NCBI GenBank assembly: GCA_019745195.1
Contig: JAIETL010000005.1
Span: 1-64,000 of the forward strand
Direction of reading: 5' to 3'
Source: Beijerinckiaceae bacterium
GTDB taxonomy: Bacteria; Pseudomonadota; Alphaproteobacteria; Rhizobiales; Beijerinckiaceae
Length of the DNA stretch: 64,000 bases
A model generated the notes under the pieces. The model made no database searches and was not told where the DNA came from. It saw only the letters and a program-made list of their open reading frames with translations. A program made the translations under genes and the position numbers. The number at the start of each line of letters is the position of its first letter. Position 1 is the first letter of the stretch. This document shows, in pieces, positions 49,021 through 58,420 of this stretch.

Positions 49021-50555
49021 GCGCGCAACTCCGCGAACCCATCCAGCCCCGCCGCCTCGCCGACCGCGCCCGACAGAACCAACTCCGTCGCTGCCGCCAG
49101 ATCCGGCGCGAGATAGCGGTCCTCGGTCAGCGGCGCGATCCGCGTCCGCAGCAGCGCCGCGACCTTCTCCAAACGCGGACTCGTCCGCATCGGCCGGTGA
49201 TGCTCGATCGCCTCCGCAGCCGCCATCAGTTCGACCGCCACGATGCTCGCCGCATTCCGCGCCATGTCGAGCAGGCGATAGGCGCCATGCGTCGCCATCG
49301 AGACATGGTCTTCCTGATTGGCTGAGGTCGGGATCGTGTCGACCGAGGCCGGATAGGCCTTCTGCTTGTTCTCTGACGCCAGGGCAGCCGCCGTCACCTG
49401 TGCGATCATGAAGCCCGAGTTGAGGCCTGCGTCGCGCGCCAGGAACGGCGGCAGGCCGCTCATCACGGGATCGACCAACAGCGCCATGCGCCGCTCCGAG
49501 AGGTTGCCGATCTCGCACAGCCCCATCGCCAGCATGTCGGCGGCAAACGCGACCGGCTCGGCGTGGAAGTTGCCGCCCGAGACGATCTCGCCCGGACCCA
49601 GTACCAGCGGGTTGTCGGTGACGGCGTTGGCCTCGATCGCCAGCGTGGTCGCCGCATTCCGCAGCAGGTCGCCGACCGCCCCCATCACCTGCGGCTGGCA
49701 GCGCAGCGAATAGGGGTCCTGCACCTTCAAGTCGCCGAAGCGGTGGCTCTCGCGGATTTCGCTGCCGGCGATGAGATCGAGCAGGATCGCGGCGACCCTG
49801 ATCTGGCCGGGCTGGCCGCGAAGCGCCTGGATGCGCGGATCGAACGGCGTGTCGGAGCCCTTCAGCGCATCCACCGTCAGCGCGCCCGCGACCAGCGCGG
49901 CGTCGAAGACACGCGCGATGTCGCAGAGCGCCGCGAGCGCGAGCGCGGTCGAGACTTGCGTGCCGTTGATCAGCGCCAGCCCTTCCTTAGCGCCCAGCGC
50001 AAGCGGGGCCTGCCCGATGCTGGCCAAGGCCTCGGCCGCCGGCATGACGACGCCCTTCAGCCTGATCTCGCCGACGCCCATCAGCGCGGCGGTGAGATGG
50101 GCGAGCGGGGCAAGGTCGCCCGACGCGCCGACCGAACCCTTGGCCGGCACGACCGGCAGCGCGTCCGCCTTCAGCGCCCCGACCAGCGCCTCGACCACGA
50201 CGGGCCGAACGCCGGACGCGCCCCGCGCGAGGCTCGCCGCCTTCATCGCGAGGATCAGCCGCACCACGCCATCGGGCAAGGCAGGTCCGGTCCCGACCGC
50301 GTGCGAGAGAATGAGATTGCGCTGGAGCGTGGCGAGGTCGGCGTCGGCGATGCGCACGCTTGCGAGTTTTCCGAAGCCGGTGTTGACGCCATAGGTCACC
50401 GTGCCGGCCGCGACGATGTCGTCGACGATCGCCTGCGCGGCGGCGATCGCCTTTGCGCTCGATGGGTCGAGCGCGATGGATTCACCGTCGAGTACTGCGC
50501 GCCAGTCGGTCAGCGCGGCATGGCCGGGGGAGAGGGGCAGGAGGGGGGCGGTCAT
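49017..50555 (-). CDS. hutH: Histidine ammonia-lyase
   Basis: 512 aa. Removes ammonia from L-histidine to make urocanate. The MIO cofactor triad Ala144-Ser145-Gly146 lies in [25 protein letters not shown] near residue 55 carries the catalytic Tyr. Length is normal for HutH. ATG 50555 overlaps the hutI stop (ATGA). Confidence 0.97.
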   Translation of the reverse strand: MTAPLLPLSPGHAALTDWRAVLDGESIALDPSSAKAIAAAQAIVDDIVAAGTVTYGVNTGFGKLASVRIADADLATLQRNLILSHAVGTGPALPDGVVRLILAMKAASLARGASGVRPVVVEALVGALKADALPVVPAKGSVGASGDLAPLAHLTAALMGVGEIRLKGVVMPAAEALASIGQAPLALGAKEGLALINGTQVSTALALAALCDIARVFDAALVAGALTVDALKGSDTPFDPRIQALRGQPGQIRVAAILLDLIAGSEIRESHRFGDLKVQDPYSLRCQPQVMGAVGDLLRNAATTLAIEANAVTDNPLVLGPGEIVSGGNFHAEPVAFAADMLAMGLCEIGNLSERRMALLVDPVMSGLPPFLARDAGLNSGFMIAQVTAAALASENKQKAYPASVDTIPTSANQEDHVSMATHGAYRLLDMARNAASIVAVELMAAAEAIEHHRPMRTSPRLEKVAALLRTRIAPLTEDRYLAPDLAAATELVLSGAVGEAAGLDGFAELRA

Positions 50556-51784
50556 TGTCCGTTCCAGATGCGGGCGTGAAGCGGGTTGAAGCCGATGCGG
50601 TAGGCGAGCTCGGCCGGGCGTTCGATGTCCCAGATCGCGAGGTCGCAAGCCTTGCCCGCCTCCAGCGTGCCGATCTGGTCCGCCATGCCGAGCGCCTGGG
50701 CGGCATGGCGTGTCAGCCCGGCCAGCGCCTCTTCCGGCGTCAGCCGGAACAGCGTGCAGGCCATGTTGAGGACGAGCAGCGGCGAGGTCAGCGGCGAGGA
50801 GCCGGGATTGGCGTCGGTCGCCAGCGCGATCGGTACGCCATGCCGGCGCAGGAGATCGATCGGCGGTTTCTGCGTCTCGCGCAGGAAATAGAACGCGCCG
50901 GGCAGGATGACCGCCACCGTGCCGGCCTTACGCATCGCGGCGACGCCGCCCTCGTCGAGATGCTCCAGATGGTCGGCCGAGAGCGCGCCATGGTGGGCCG
51001 CCAGCGCCGCGCCGCCGAGATTGGACAACTGCTCGGCATGGATTTTGACGGCCAGCCCTATAGCCTTGGCGGCCGCGAAGACGCGCGCGGTTTCGTCAGG
51101 CGAAAAGGCGATGCCCTCGCAGAACACGTCGACCGCGTCGGCGAGGTTCTCGGCCGCGACCGCGTCCAGCATCGGCCCGGCGACGAGATCGACATAGTCG
51201 CCCGAACGGCCCATGAACTCCGGTGGAACGGCATGCGCGCCGAGAAAGGTGGTCCGCACCGTGACCGGCCGCTCGCGCCCGAGCCGGCGCGCCACGCGCA
51301 GGCACTTGGTTTCGGCGGCGCTCTCCAGACCGTAGCCAGATTTGATCTCAACGGTGGTTACGCCCTCGGCGATCAGCGCCGATAGTCGCCTGTCGGCGCT
51401 GGCGAAGAGGTCGGCGTCGCTGGCTGCGCGCGTCGCGGTGACGGTCGAGAGGATTCCGCCGCCGGCCCGCGCGATCTCCTCATAGCTTGCACCCTGCAGG
51501 CGGAGTTCGAATTCATGGGCGCGGTCGCCGCCATGGACCAGATGGGTATGGCAGTCGATCAGCCCGGGCGTGATCCAGCGGCCGCCGCAGTCGATCGTCT
51601 CACTGGTGTCGAAGCGCGGCGCATCGGTCTGCGCGCCCGCAAAGACGATTCTGCCGTCGCGCGCTGCAACCACCCCGTTATCGACCGCGCCATAGGGCTC
51701 GGCCCGGCCCGCCGCCATCGTCGCCAGCCGGGCGTTGCGCCACAGCCGGTCGCAGATCAGGATGTCGTCGCGCCGCTGCGTCAC
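50552..51784 (-). CDS. hutI: Imidazolonepropionase
   Basis: 410 aa amidohydrolase hydrolysing imidazolonepropionate to formiminoglutamate. Zinc site [12 protein letters not shown], then [24 protein letters not shown] and [11 protein letters not shown]. Starts with GTG at 51784, with GAGAGGAAA about 6 bases upstream as ribosome site. First gene of hutIHGU and divergent from hutF, with the operator between them. Confidence 0.96.
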   Translation of the reverse strand: MTQRRDDILICDRLWRNARLATMAAGRAEPYGAVDNGVVAARDGRIVFAGAQTDAPRFDTSETIDCGGRWITPGLIDCHTHLVHGGDRAHEFELRLQGASYEEIARAGGGILSTVTATRAASDADLFASADRRLSALIAEGVTTVEIKSGYGLESAAETKCLRVARRLGRERPVTVRTTFLGAHAVPPEFMGRSGDYVDLVAGPMLDAVAAENLADAVDVFCEGIAFSPDETARVFAAAKAIGLAVKIHAEQLSNLGGAALAAHHGALSADHLEHLDEGGVAAMRKAGTVAVILPGAFYFLRETQKPPIDLLRRHGVPIALATDANPGSSPLTSPLLVLNMACTLFRLTPEEALAGLTRHAAQALGMADQIGTLEAGKACDLAIWDIERPAELAYRIGFNPLHARIWNGQ

Positions 51785-51826
51785 CCGCGTTTCCTCTCGA
51801 CAATCGACCAGGCCTCATGACAGTAT

Positions 51827-51846
51827 CCAATTGCATATGCAATTGG
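51827..51846. promoter_or_regulatory. HutC operator between hutI and hutF
   Basis: CCAATTGCATATGCAATTGG, a perfect 20-base palindrome in the 78-base gap between the divergent hutI and hutF starts. It should control both directions. The GntR/HutC-family repressor encoded at 53239 is the obvious ligand, and urocanate its usual inducer. Confidence 0.8.
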
Positions 51847-51862
51847 CAAGCGGAGCGATGGC

Positions 51863-53236
51863 GTGATCTCGACCCTGTATCTCGCGCAGGCCCTTCTGCC
51901 CGAGGGGTTCGCCGACGGCGTGACGCTGACGATCGCAGACGGCGTCATCACGCAGGTCGTTTCGGGCACGAGCCTGCCGCGCGGAGCCGAGCATCTCGCC
52001 GGCCTGACGCTGCCCGGCATGCCGAACCTGCACAGCCACGCCTTCCAGCGCGGCATGGCGGGGCTGGCCGAGCATCGTGGTGCGCCCGAGGATTCGTTCT
52101 GGACCTGGCGCGAGGTGATGTACCGCTTCCTCGACCGGCTCGACCCCGACGATGTCCGGGCCATCGCGGCTCAGGCCTTCGTCGAGATGCTGGAGGGCGG
52201 TTTCACCGCGCTCGCCGAATTCCACTATCTCCATCACGACAGGGACGGCCGGGCTTACGGCAACATCGCCGCCATGGCCGAAGCGATCGCGGCAGCCGCC
52301 GACGAGACCGGTCTGGGCCTGACCCTGCTCCCGGTGCTCTATCGTTTCGGCAATTTCGGCAATGCGCCGCCGGTCCATGGCCAACGCCGCTTCGTCAATG
52401 ATCGCGACGCCTATCTGCGACTGATCGAGGCGAGTGAGGTCGCGCTGCGGCCGTTGCCCGACGCCCGGCTCGGCGTCGCCCCGCATTCGCTGCGGGCCGT
52501 TGCGCTGGACGATCTCGACTGGCTCGCCGCGTTGCGGCCGGACGCACCGATCCACATCCATATCGCCGAGCAGATGCGCGAGGTCGAGGACAGCCTGAAG
52601 CTGACCGGCCGCCGCCCGGTCGAACTGCTGATGGAGAACACGCAGCTCGGCCCGCGCTGGTGCCTGATCCACGCCACGCATCTCACCGACGCCGAACGGG
52701 ACGGCATCGCCATGAGCGGCGCGGTGGCGGGGCTCTGCCCGATCACCGAAGCGAGCCTCGGCGACGGCATCTTCGACGGCGTGCGTTATCGCAATGCGGG
52801 CGGACTGTTCGGCGTCGGCAGCGATTCCAACATCCAGATCGATGCCGGCTCCGAACTGCGCCAGCTCGAATATTCGCAGCGCCTGCGCGACCGCCGCCGC
52901 GCCCTGTTCGCGGCGGGCGATGCCTCCACCGGCTTCGCGCTCTGGCGCGGAGCCTGCCTCGGAGGCGCCCGCGCCTGCGGTCGCGACATCGGCGCGATCG
53001 CGGTCGGCCGACGCGCCGATCTCGTCACGCTCGACGCCGATCATCCGGCGCTGGTCGGGCGGGATGGCGCGGCAGCCCTCGACAGCGCGATCTTCGCCGC
53101 CAACGCCCTGCCGGTGCAGGAGGTTCGCGTCGGCGGCAGGCTCGTCGTCAAAGATGGCCGGCATCAGGCCCGCGAGACGTTCCGAGCGCGCTTTGGCGCG
53201 ACCATGCTCCGCCTGCTCGCTGAAGGTCGGAGCTGA
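51863..53236 (+). CDS. hutF: Formimidoylglutamate deiminase
   Basis: 457 aa amidohydrolase turning formiminoglutamate into N-formylglutamate and ammonia. It shows PNLHSHAFQRGMAGLAEHR and SFWTWREVMYRF, HIHIAEQMREVEDS with the zinc His and Glu, and GVGSDSNIQIDAGSELRQLEYSQ. Starts with GTG at 51863; the ATG at 51858 is followed at once by a stop. It sets the pathway as the five-step HutF/HutG route. Confidence 0.95.
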   Translation: MISTLYLAQALLPEGFADGVTLTIADGVITQVVSGTSLPRGAEHLAGLTLPGMPNLHSHAFQRGMAGLAEHRGAPEDSFWTWREVMYRFLDRLDPDDVRAIAAQAFVEMLEGGFTALAEFHYLHHDRDGRAYGNIAAMAEAIAAAADETGLGLTLLPVLYRFGNFGNAPPVHGQRRFVNDRDAYLRLIEASEVALRPLPDARLGVAPHSLRAVALDDLDWLAALRPDAPIHIHIAEQMREVEDSLKLTGRRPVELLMENTQLGPRWCLIHATHLTDAERDGIAMSGAVAGLCPITEASLGDGIFDGVRYRNAGGLFGVGSDSNIQIDAGSELRQLEYSQRLRDRRRALFAAGDASTGFALWRGACLGGARACGRDIGAIAVGRRADLVTLDADHPALVGRDGAAALDSAIFAANALPVQEVRVGGRLVVKDGRHQARETFRARFGATMLRLLAEGRS

Positions 53237-53238
53237 CC

Positions 53239-53988
53239 ATGACGGACACGCGTGGCGAGGCGATCAGGCTCGACGGCACGGGGCCGGTCTACGACCAGAT
53301 CCGGCGCGCCATTCGCGACCTGATCCTCGACGGAAGCTGGCCGCCGGGCACGACCGTGCCGCCCGAGCATGCGCTGATGGAGCAGCTCGGCGCATCGCGC
53401 ATGACGGTGCATCGTGCGTTGGTTCAACTGGCAGGCGAAGGGCTGATCAACCGCCGCCGACGCTCGGGCACCACCGTGGCGAGCCCGCCTGCGAGCCACG
53501 CCATGCTCGACATCCTCTCGATTCCCGACGAAGTCCGTCGGCTCGGGCAGGTTTATGGCTACGACATCCTGTCGCGGCAGGATGGCAGGCCCTCCGCCGA
53601 GCTGGCGGAGCGCTTCGCCGTCAGGCGGGCGCGTCCCGTCGCGCATCTGTCGCTGCTGCATCGCGGCAGCGGCCAGCCGCATGTGCTGGAGGAACGCATC
53701 ATCCATCTCGACACGGTGCCCGACGCCCGAACCGAGCGCTTCGCGACGACCCCGCCGGGCGACTGGCTGCTCCAGAACAGCCTCTGGTCGCAGGCCGAGC
53801 ATGCGATCAGCGCGGTGGCGGCGGCGTCGGCGGACGCCGCGCTGCTTGGGATTGCGCCGGGCGAACCCTGTCTGCTGGTCGAGCGCCGGACCTGGAACCA
53901 GGAGGCTCCGGTCACGGCCGTGCGCCTGCTCTATCCCGGCGCGCGCCACCGCTTCGTCGGCCGTTTTGGTCCTTATGGGGCGGTTTGA
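53239..53988 (+). CDS. hutC: Histidine utilisation repressor HutC
   Basis: 249 aa GntR-family regulator. Winged helix-turn-helix at residues 15-80 (GPVYDQIRRAIRDLILDG, then ASRMTVHRALVQLAGEGLI) and a UTRA effector domain at 100-240 with HVLEERIIHLDTVPDA. It binds urocanate in characterised relatives. Two bases after hutF, so co-transcribed and probably self-regulated through the palindrome at 51827. Confidence 0.93.
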   Translation: MTDTRGEAIRLDGTGPVYDQIRRAIRDLILDGSWPPGTTVPPEHALMEQLGASRMTVHRALVQLAGEGLINRRRRSGTTVASPPASHAMLDILSIPDEVRRLGQVYGYDILSRQDGRPSAELAERFAVRRARPVAHLSLLHRGSGQPHVLEERIIHLDTVPDARTERFATTPPGDWLLQNSLWSQAEHAISAVAAASADAALLGIAPGEPCLLVERRTWNQEAPVTAVRLLYPGARHRFVGRFGPYGAV

Positions 53989-54007
53989 AGTGGCCAAGAA
54001 CGCAAAA

Positions 54008-54037
54008 AGGCCCGCCGGGCTTTTGCCGGGCGGGCCT
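54008..54037. terminator. Terminator between hutC and lipoprotein gene
   Basis: Stem GGCCCGCC / GGCGGGCC with a loop containing TTTT. On the minus strand the stem is followed by TTTTTG, a good terminator for the glycine-zipper gene; it may also stop hutC. Confidence 0.72.
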
Positions 54038-54060
54038 GATTGTGCTTGCCGGAGCAGCGC

Positions 54061-54324
54061 TCAGCAGGCGTAGCGGACGCGCTGGCCATACTCGTCGCGG
54101 CCGACGCAGACGCGGTCGGGCGTCGCGGCCGAGCCGATGATGGCGCCGCCCGCGCCGCCGATGGCAGCGCCAGCGAGCGCGCCGCCGGCGCGGCCGGTAG
54201 CCAGGCCGCCGATCACGGCGCCGGTGCCGGCGCCGATCAGCGCGCCCGTGCCGGCATTCTGTTCACGCGGGGTGCAGGCGCCGATCGAGGCGGCGAGCGC
54301 GGCGAGGATGAGAATCTTCTTCAT
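54061..54324 (-). CDS. Small glycine-zipper lipoprotein
   Basis: 87 aa. A lipoprotein signal ends in SIGAC (Cys17), followed by repeated GxxxG segments (GTGALIGAGTGAVIGGLATG and GGALAGAAIGGAGGAIIG), the glycine-zipper type found in OsmB and 17-kDa surface antigens. The C terminus has two more Cys residues (RVCVGRDEYG and RYAC). Probably outer-membrane anchored and stress linked. A perfect EcfG promoter motif lies upstream. Confidence 0.85.
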   Translation of the reverse strand: MKKILILAALAASIGACTPREQNAGTGALIGAGTGAVIGGLATGRAGGALAGAAIGGAGGAIIGSAATPDRVCVGRDEYGQRVRYAC

Positions 54325-54392
54325 GGTGCTTTGGCTCCCTGGCCTTTTAGCCGGCCGGTGATTGTTGCAGGCCGGCGCGTGTCGTGGCGATC

Positions 54393-54417
54393 AACGCCGT
54401 TCCGCCGGACTTGTTCC
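54393..54417 (-). promoter_or_regulatory. EcfG-type general stress promoter
   Basis: On the minus strand GGAAC (54417-54413), 16 bases, CGTT (54396-54393): an exact match to the alphaproteobacterial EcfG consensus. It sits about 70 bases before the lipoprotein ATG. Confidence 0.68.
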
Positions 54418-54515
54418 CGGCATGGACCGACTATGAGACACGCCGCCTGTCGCGATCATGAATGGCGAGGGACGATCCCGCGACCATTTCGGCCTCATCC
54501 CGCCGCGTCTCTCCC

Positions 54516-54540
54516 GGAACCTTTCCGGCAACGCACAGTT
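54516..54540 (+). promoter_or_regulatory. EcfG-like promoter of the PRC-barrel gene
   Basis: GGAAC, 16 bases, AGTT: one base off the EcfG consensus, 54 bases before the ATG. It is divergent from the lipoprotein promoter. Confidence 0.5.
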
Positions 54541-54593
54541 GTTCGGCTGACGGCGCCGCCCGCTTGGCGGCGCTCCAGACGGAGGAGGTTCTC

Positions 54594-54986
54594 ATGACCG
54601 ACCACACCATGGCGACGACGCCCAGAACCATGACAGCCAACCCGCTCATCGCCGGCGCGCGCGTCGCCGGCACCGACGTCTACAACAGCGCCGGCGACCA
54701 TCTCGGCGAGATCTACGACGTCATGCTCGACAAGCAGAGCGGCAAGGTCGCCTACGCGATCATGTCGTTCGGCGGCTTCCTCGGGCTTGGGGAAAAGTAT
54801 CATCCCATTCCGTGGAGCGTGCTCGATTATGACACCGCGCGCGGCGGCTATGTCGTTCCGCTGACCAAGGACAAGCTCGAGGCCGCGCCGATGTATGACA
54901 GCGCCGGCGAGCCCGACTGGGACGACAAAGCCTATGGCAAGCGCGTCCACGACTATTACGGCACGATGCCCTACTGGATGATGTAG
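54594..54986 (+). CDS. PRC-barrel domain protein
   Basis: 130 aa. The PRC-barrel core is ARVAGTDVYNSAGDHLGEIYD followed by KVAYAIMSFGGFLGLGEKYHPIPWS, the usual alphaproteobacterial stress-gene form. No signal peptide. Strong ribosome site GGAGGAGG six bases before ATG 54594. General-stress function is suggested by the promoter motif. Confidence 0.9.
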   Translation: MTDHTMATTPRTMTANPLIAGARVAGTDVYNSAGDHLGEIYDVMLDKQSGKVAYAIMSFGGFLGLGEKYHPIPWSVLDYDTARGGYVVPLTKDKLEAAPMYDSAGEPDWDDKAYGKRVHDYYGTMPYWMM

Positions 54987-55048
54987 GCACTGCCCAGACG
55001 CAGGTCGCGGCGGTTGCTATCCCCCCAGCCGAACCGTCGTGGCGGCGG

Positions 55049-55081
55049 GATGCGGGCCGAAAGGCCCGCATCTTCTTTTTT
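55049..55081 (+). terminator. Rho-independent terminator after PRC-barrel gene
   Basis: A ten-base perfect stem GATGCGGGCC / GGCCCGCATC with loop GAAA, followed by TTCTTTTTT. Confidence 0.9.
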
Positions 55082-55162
55082 GCGGCATTGCCTGTTCGGG
55101 GCGCGGTTCGGCGGTTGGCGATTGCCGCCTTGCATCCGCCTCATCGCCGCCATTTCGGCATG

Positions 55163-55187
55163 GGAACCAAAAGGCGCGCCGCGCGTC
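55163..55187 (+). promoter_or_regulatory. EcfG-like promoter of the transglutaminase gene
   Basis: GGAAC, 16 bases, CGTC: one base off consensus, 69 bases before the ATG at 55257. Confidence 0.48.
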
Positions 55188-55256
55188 CTGTTGTCGATAA
55201 CTCCGCTCAGACGTCGTTGCTCCGGCCCGTCATCGCCGGGTCTTGGGGAAGACATC

Positions 55257-56147
55257 ATGCAGATCCGGTACGGCTACCGCATCGAACTCTTGTGCCAGCA
55301 CGATCTGCCGCTGATCACGATGCTGGACGTGCATCCCTCGCGCCGGCACGATCTCGTGCGCCCCGACGAGATGCTGGTGACATCGCTGGTCGATCCCTCG
55401 CTTCACATCCCGGTCAACCAGTATCTCGATCAGTTCGGCAATATCTGCCGCAGAATGGTGGTGCCCGCGGGCGGCGCGTTGCTGCAGTCGGACGGCGTCG
55501 TGCATGATACCGGCGAGCCCGAGCCTGTCGGCCTTGGCGCGCGCGAGGTGTTGCCGTCGCGGCTGCCCGACGAGGCGCTCGTCTACCTGCTCGGCAGCCG
55601 CTATTGCGAGACCGACAAGCTGGCGCCGCAGGCCTGGAGCCTGTTCGGCCACATTCCCGCAGGTTGGGAGCGCGTCCAGGCGGTCGTCGATTTCGTCCAT
55701 AACCACCTGACCTTCGGCTATCATTTCGCCCGCAACACCCGCACCGCCGCCGAGGCCTTCGAGGAGCGGGTCGGCGTCTGTCGCGATTTCGCGCATCTGG
55801 CCGTGGCGCTCTGCCGCTGCCTCAACATTCCGGCGCGCTACTGCAACGGCTATCTCGGCGATATCGGCGTGCCGAAGGATCCCGCCCCGATGGATTTCAA
55901 CGCGTGGTTCGAGGTCTATCTCGGCGGACGCTGGTACACGCTGGACGCCCGGCACAACCAGCCGCGCATCGGCCGCGTCGTCATCGCGCGCGGACGCGAC
56001 GCCACCGACGTGGCGATGATGAACTCGTTCGGCCCCCATGTGCTGCAGCGCTTCGAGGTCATCACCGAGGAGGTTGAGGAGGAGGCCGCGCTCGCCCCGA
56101 TGGTCCCTCGCAATGGTCGCTGGCAGCAGCAGGCCGCGCTGTCCTGA
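55257..56147 (+). CDS. Transglutaminase-like family protein
   Basis: 296 aa. An N-terminal beta domain (MQIRYGYRIELLC) precedes a transglutaminase-like core with catalytic Cys in EERVGVCRDFAHLAVALCR, His/Asn region DFNAWFEVYLGG and Asp in WYTLDARHNQPRIGRV. Such bacterial proteins are probably cysteine proteases or amidases. The canonical core His may be replaced (NAWFEV instead of HAWxEV), so activity is uncertain. Start by the family N terminus at 55257, with GGGGAAG upstream. Confidence 0.85.
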   Translation: MQIRYGYRIELLCQHDLPLITMLDVHPSRRHDLVRPDEMLVTSLVDPSLHIPVNQYLDQFGNICRRMVVPAGGALLQSDGVVHDTGEPEPVGLGAREVLPSRLPDEALVYLLGSRYCETDKLAPQAWSLFGHIPAGWERVQAVVDFVHNHLTFGYHFARNTRTAAEAFEERVGVCRDFAHLAVALCRCLNIPARYCNGYLGDIGVPKDPAPMDFNAWFEVYLGGRWYTLDARHNQPRIGRVVIARGRDATDVAMMNSFGPHVLQRFEVITEEVEEEAALAPMVPRNGRWQQQAALS

Positions 56148-56202
56148 CGTCATGACCGTCATCCCGCTTGGACGCCTGTCTCGCTCGGGAGGCGCGTCCG
56201 CC

Positions 56203-57186
56203 ATGTCCGGCGACCATCTTTCCGCAACGAACCCCAGCGACCACCGTCAGGCTGCCATGCGCCACATCGTCGTCGTCAACGCCCGCGCCGGAACCGTGCT
56301 TGAAGCGGGGGCCGAGGCTTTCCAGGCGCGCATCATCGCCGCCTTCGAGGCCCATGGCTGCACGGCCGAGGTCAAGCTGGTGCATCCGCGCGAGCTCGAC
56401 GACGCGCTGGCGCTGGCGATCGGCGACGATGACGCGATACCCGTGATCGCCGGCGGCGACGGCACCATCAACGGCGTGCTCCCTGTTCTGCTGGAGGCCG
56501 GCAGGCCGGTCGGCGTGCTGCCGCTCGGCACCGTCAACGTGCTCGGCCGCGATCTCGGCCTGCACGGCACGCTCGAGCATCAGATCGAGGCGCTTTGCAA
56601 AGGCGAGCCCGTCACGATGGATGTCGGCGCGCTCAACGAGCGGCTGTTCCATTCCATTTCGGGCATGGGCTTTTTCAGCCTGATGGCGCGCGAGCGCGAG
56701 CAAGCGCGCCGCCGCTTCCCGTTCAGCCGGGCGATCGCGTTTGCCTTCGCCGCCACGCGCTCGATCCTGTTCACCCGCGCCATCACCGTCGATATCCGCA
56801 TCGGCGAGGAGCGGCAGGTGGTCCAGGCCGACGCCGTGCTCGTCACCATCAACCGCTTCGACGGGGCCGAATGGCGGCGGGACCGCCTCGATGGCGGGGT
56901 CTTCGAGGTTCATGTGCTGAAGGCCGGCGGACTGCTGTCGCGCTGCAAGGCCGCGCTCTCGATCGTGTCGGGCGGCTGGCGGCGCTCGGCGAACCTGACC
57001 TCGTTCACGGGCGACAGCGTGACGCTGACCCGCCGCGACAAGCGTCGCGGCCACATCACCTTCGACGGCGAGGTCGAGCGCAAGGCCGGGCCGCTGACCT
57101 ACAGGCTGCTGCCCAAGGCCATTCGGCTCATCGCGGCGCGCAAGGCGTCCGGGCAGGGGGCCGAGCTTGACCGCGCGGTCGCCTGA
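56203..57186 (+). CDS. Diacylglycerol kinase family protein
   Basis: 327 aa lipid kinase. VVVNARAGTVLEAG is the nucleotide-binding start and IAGGDGTINGVLPVLLEAG the catalytic GGDGT loop, followed by LGTVNVLGRDLG. The C-terminal half is the beta-sandwich lipid-binding domain. ATG 56203 has GGGAGG ten bases upstream; ATG codons at 56152 and 56257 are alternatives. It begins 55 bases after the transglutaminase gene, and the PAP2 gene follows. Confidence 0.87.
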   Translation: MSGDHLSATNPSDHRQAAMRHIVVVNARAGTVLEAGAEAFQARIIAAFEAHGCTAEVKLVHPRELDDALALAIGDDDAIPVIAGGDGTINGVLPVLLEAGRPVGVLPLGTVNVLGRDLGLHGTLEHQIEALCKGEPVTMDVGALNERLFHSISGMGFFSLMAREREQARRRFPFSRAIAFAFAATRSILFTRAITVDIRIGEERQVVQADAVLVTINRFDGAEWRRDRLDGGVFEVHVLKAGGLLSRCKAALSIVSGGWRRSANLTSFTGDSVTLTRRDKRRGHITFDGEVERKAGPLTYRLLPKAIRLIAARKASGQGAELDRAVA

Positions 57187-57221
57187 CCCATCTGTAAACC
57201 AGCCTGCCGTCAGGGATCAGA

Positions 57222-57902
57222 ATGTCCGCGCTGCACCCAAGAACCGTCGTTCCCGTCGCGGCCGGCGCCGCTTTCGTCGGGTTGGCGCTGTTCATCGCGT
57301 CGGGCCGCAGCTTCGGTTTCGATTCATCCCTCGTCCTGTTGCTGCGCGAGGCGAATGATCCGTCGACGCCGCTCGGCCCGGCCTGGCTGCGCGAGGCGAT
57401 GCGCGACGTCACCGCGCTGGGCAGTTTCGTCGGCCTCGGTTTCATGACGATCGTTGCCTGCCTGACGCTGAGGCTCTGCGGCTACCGGCATCTGGCGGTC
57501 GGCCTGCTGATCAGCGTCGCCGCCGCCACTCTCGTGAGCACGGGGCTGAAGATGCTCATCGGCCGCGAGCGGCCCGACATCGTCGAGCATACCGCCCTGA
57601 CCTTCACCGCGAGTTTCCCCAGCGGCCACGCCTTCCTCTCGGCGGTGACGCTGCTCTGCATCGCAGGCTTCGTCGGCATCGCCTCGAAGCGGGAGGACAT
57701 GGCCCGGCTCTGCCTGATCCTGGCATGGATCCTGATCGTGCTGATCGGCCTGAGCCGGGTCTATCTCGGCGTGCATTGGCCCACCGACGTCATCGCCGGC
57801 TGGTGCCTCGGCATCGCCTGGTCGAGCGTCGCCGTCGCCTGGTTGGGGCGCATGATGGCGAAGGCCGAGCCGCTGGTGCCGGACGCGATACTGGAACGAT
57901 GA
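57222..57902 (+). CDS. PAP2 family membrane phosphatase
   Basis: 226 aa, about six membrane segments. The three phosphatase motifs are intact: KMLIGRERPD, FPSGHAF and SRVYLGVHWPTDVIAG. It dephosphorylates a lipid phosphate such as phosphatidate or undecaprenyl pyrophosphate. Standing next to the diacylglycerol kinase gene, it could run the reverse reaction. Confidence 0.92.
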   Translation: MSALHPRTVVPVAAGAAFVGLALFIASGRSFGFDSSLVLLLREANDPSTPLGPAWLREAMRDVTALGSFVGLGFMTIVACLTLRLCGYRHLAVGLLISVAAATLVSTGLKMLIGRERPDIVEHTALTFTASFPSGHAFLSAVTLLCIAGFVGIASKREDMARLCLILAWILIVLIGLSRVYLGVHWPTDVIAGWCLGIAWSSVAVAWLGRMMAKAEPLVPDAILER

Positions 57903-57927
57903 GCCGAAGGGCAGGAGAGACACGGCC

Positions 57928-58344
57928 ATGACGCGATACCTCCTGCTTTATGCCGCGACGGCGCTGATCCTGTTTCCGCTCGATTTTCTCTGGCTCGGCT
58001 ATGTCGCGCGCGGCTTCTACACCTCGCGGCTGGGCGATCTGCTGCTGCCGCAGCCGCGCCTGGGCATCGCCGCCTTGTTCTACCTGTTTTATGTCGCGGG
58101 CATCGTCTGGTTCGCGATCCTGCCGAACCTGTCCTCGGGCAGCCTGATCGCCACCTTCCTGACCGGCGCCGCGCTCGGCTTCATCGCCTACGGCACCTAT
58201 GATGCCACGAACCTCGCGACGCTCAGGGGCTATCCGCTCTCGGTCGCGATCGTCGATCTCGTCTGGGGCATGGCGCTGACCGGCGTCAGCGCGGCCTGTG
58301 GCCTATATGTCGCAACCCGCTGGTTCGGTGTGACGACGGGCTGA
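57928..58344 (+). CDS. DUF2177 family membrane protein
   Basis: 138 aa, four membrane segments. LFPLDFLWLGYVARGFYTSRLG and AYGTYDATNLATLRGYP are the conserved blocks of DUF2177, a family of unknown function. Same direction as the PAP2 gene, with a 25-base gap. Confidence 0.88.
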   Translation: MTRYLLLYAATALILFPLDFLWLGYVARGFYTSRLGDLLLPQPRLGIAALFYLFYVAGIVWFAILPNLSSGSLIATFLTGAALGFIAYGTYDATNLATLRGYPLSVAIVDLVWGMALTGVSAACGLYVATRWFGVTTG

Positions 58345-58349
58345 GCGGC

Positions 58350-58374
58350 GGAACCCGAACAACATCACCGGGTT
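58350..58374 (+). promoter_or_regulatory. EcfG-like promoter of a 50-residue gene
   Basis: GGAAC, 16 bases, GGTT: one base off consensus, 46 bases before the ATG at 58421. Confidence 0.42.
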
Positions 58375-58420
58375 GTGAACCCGTCGCGACATCCGCGACG
58401 TGTCATGTCGGAACCCATCG

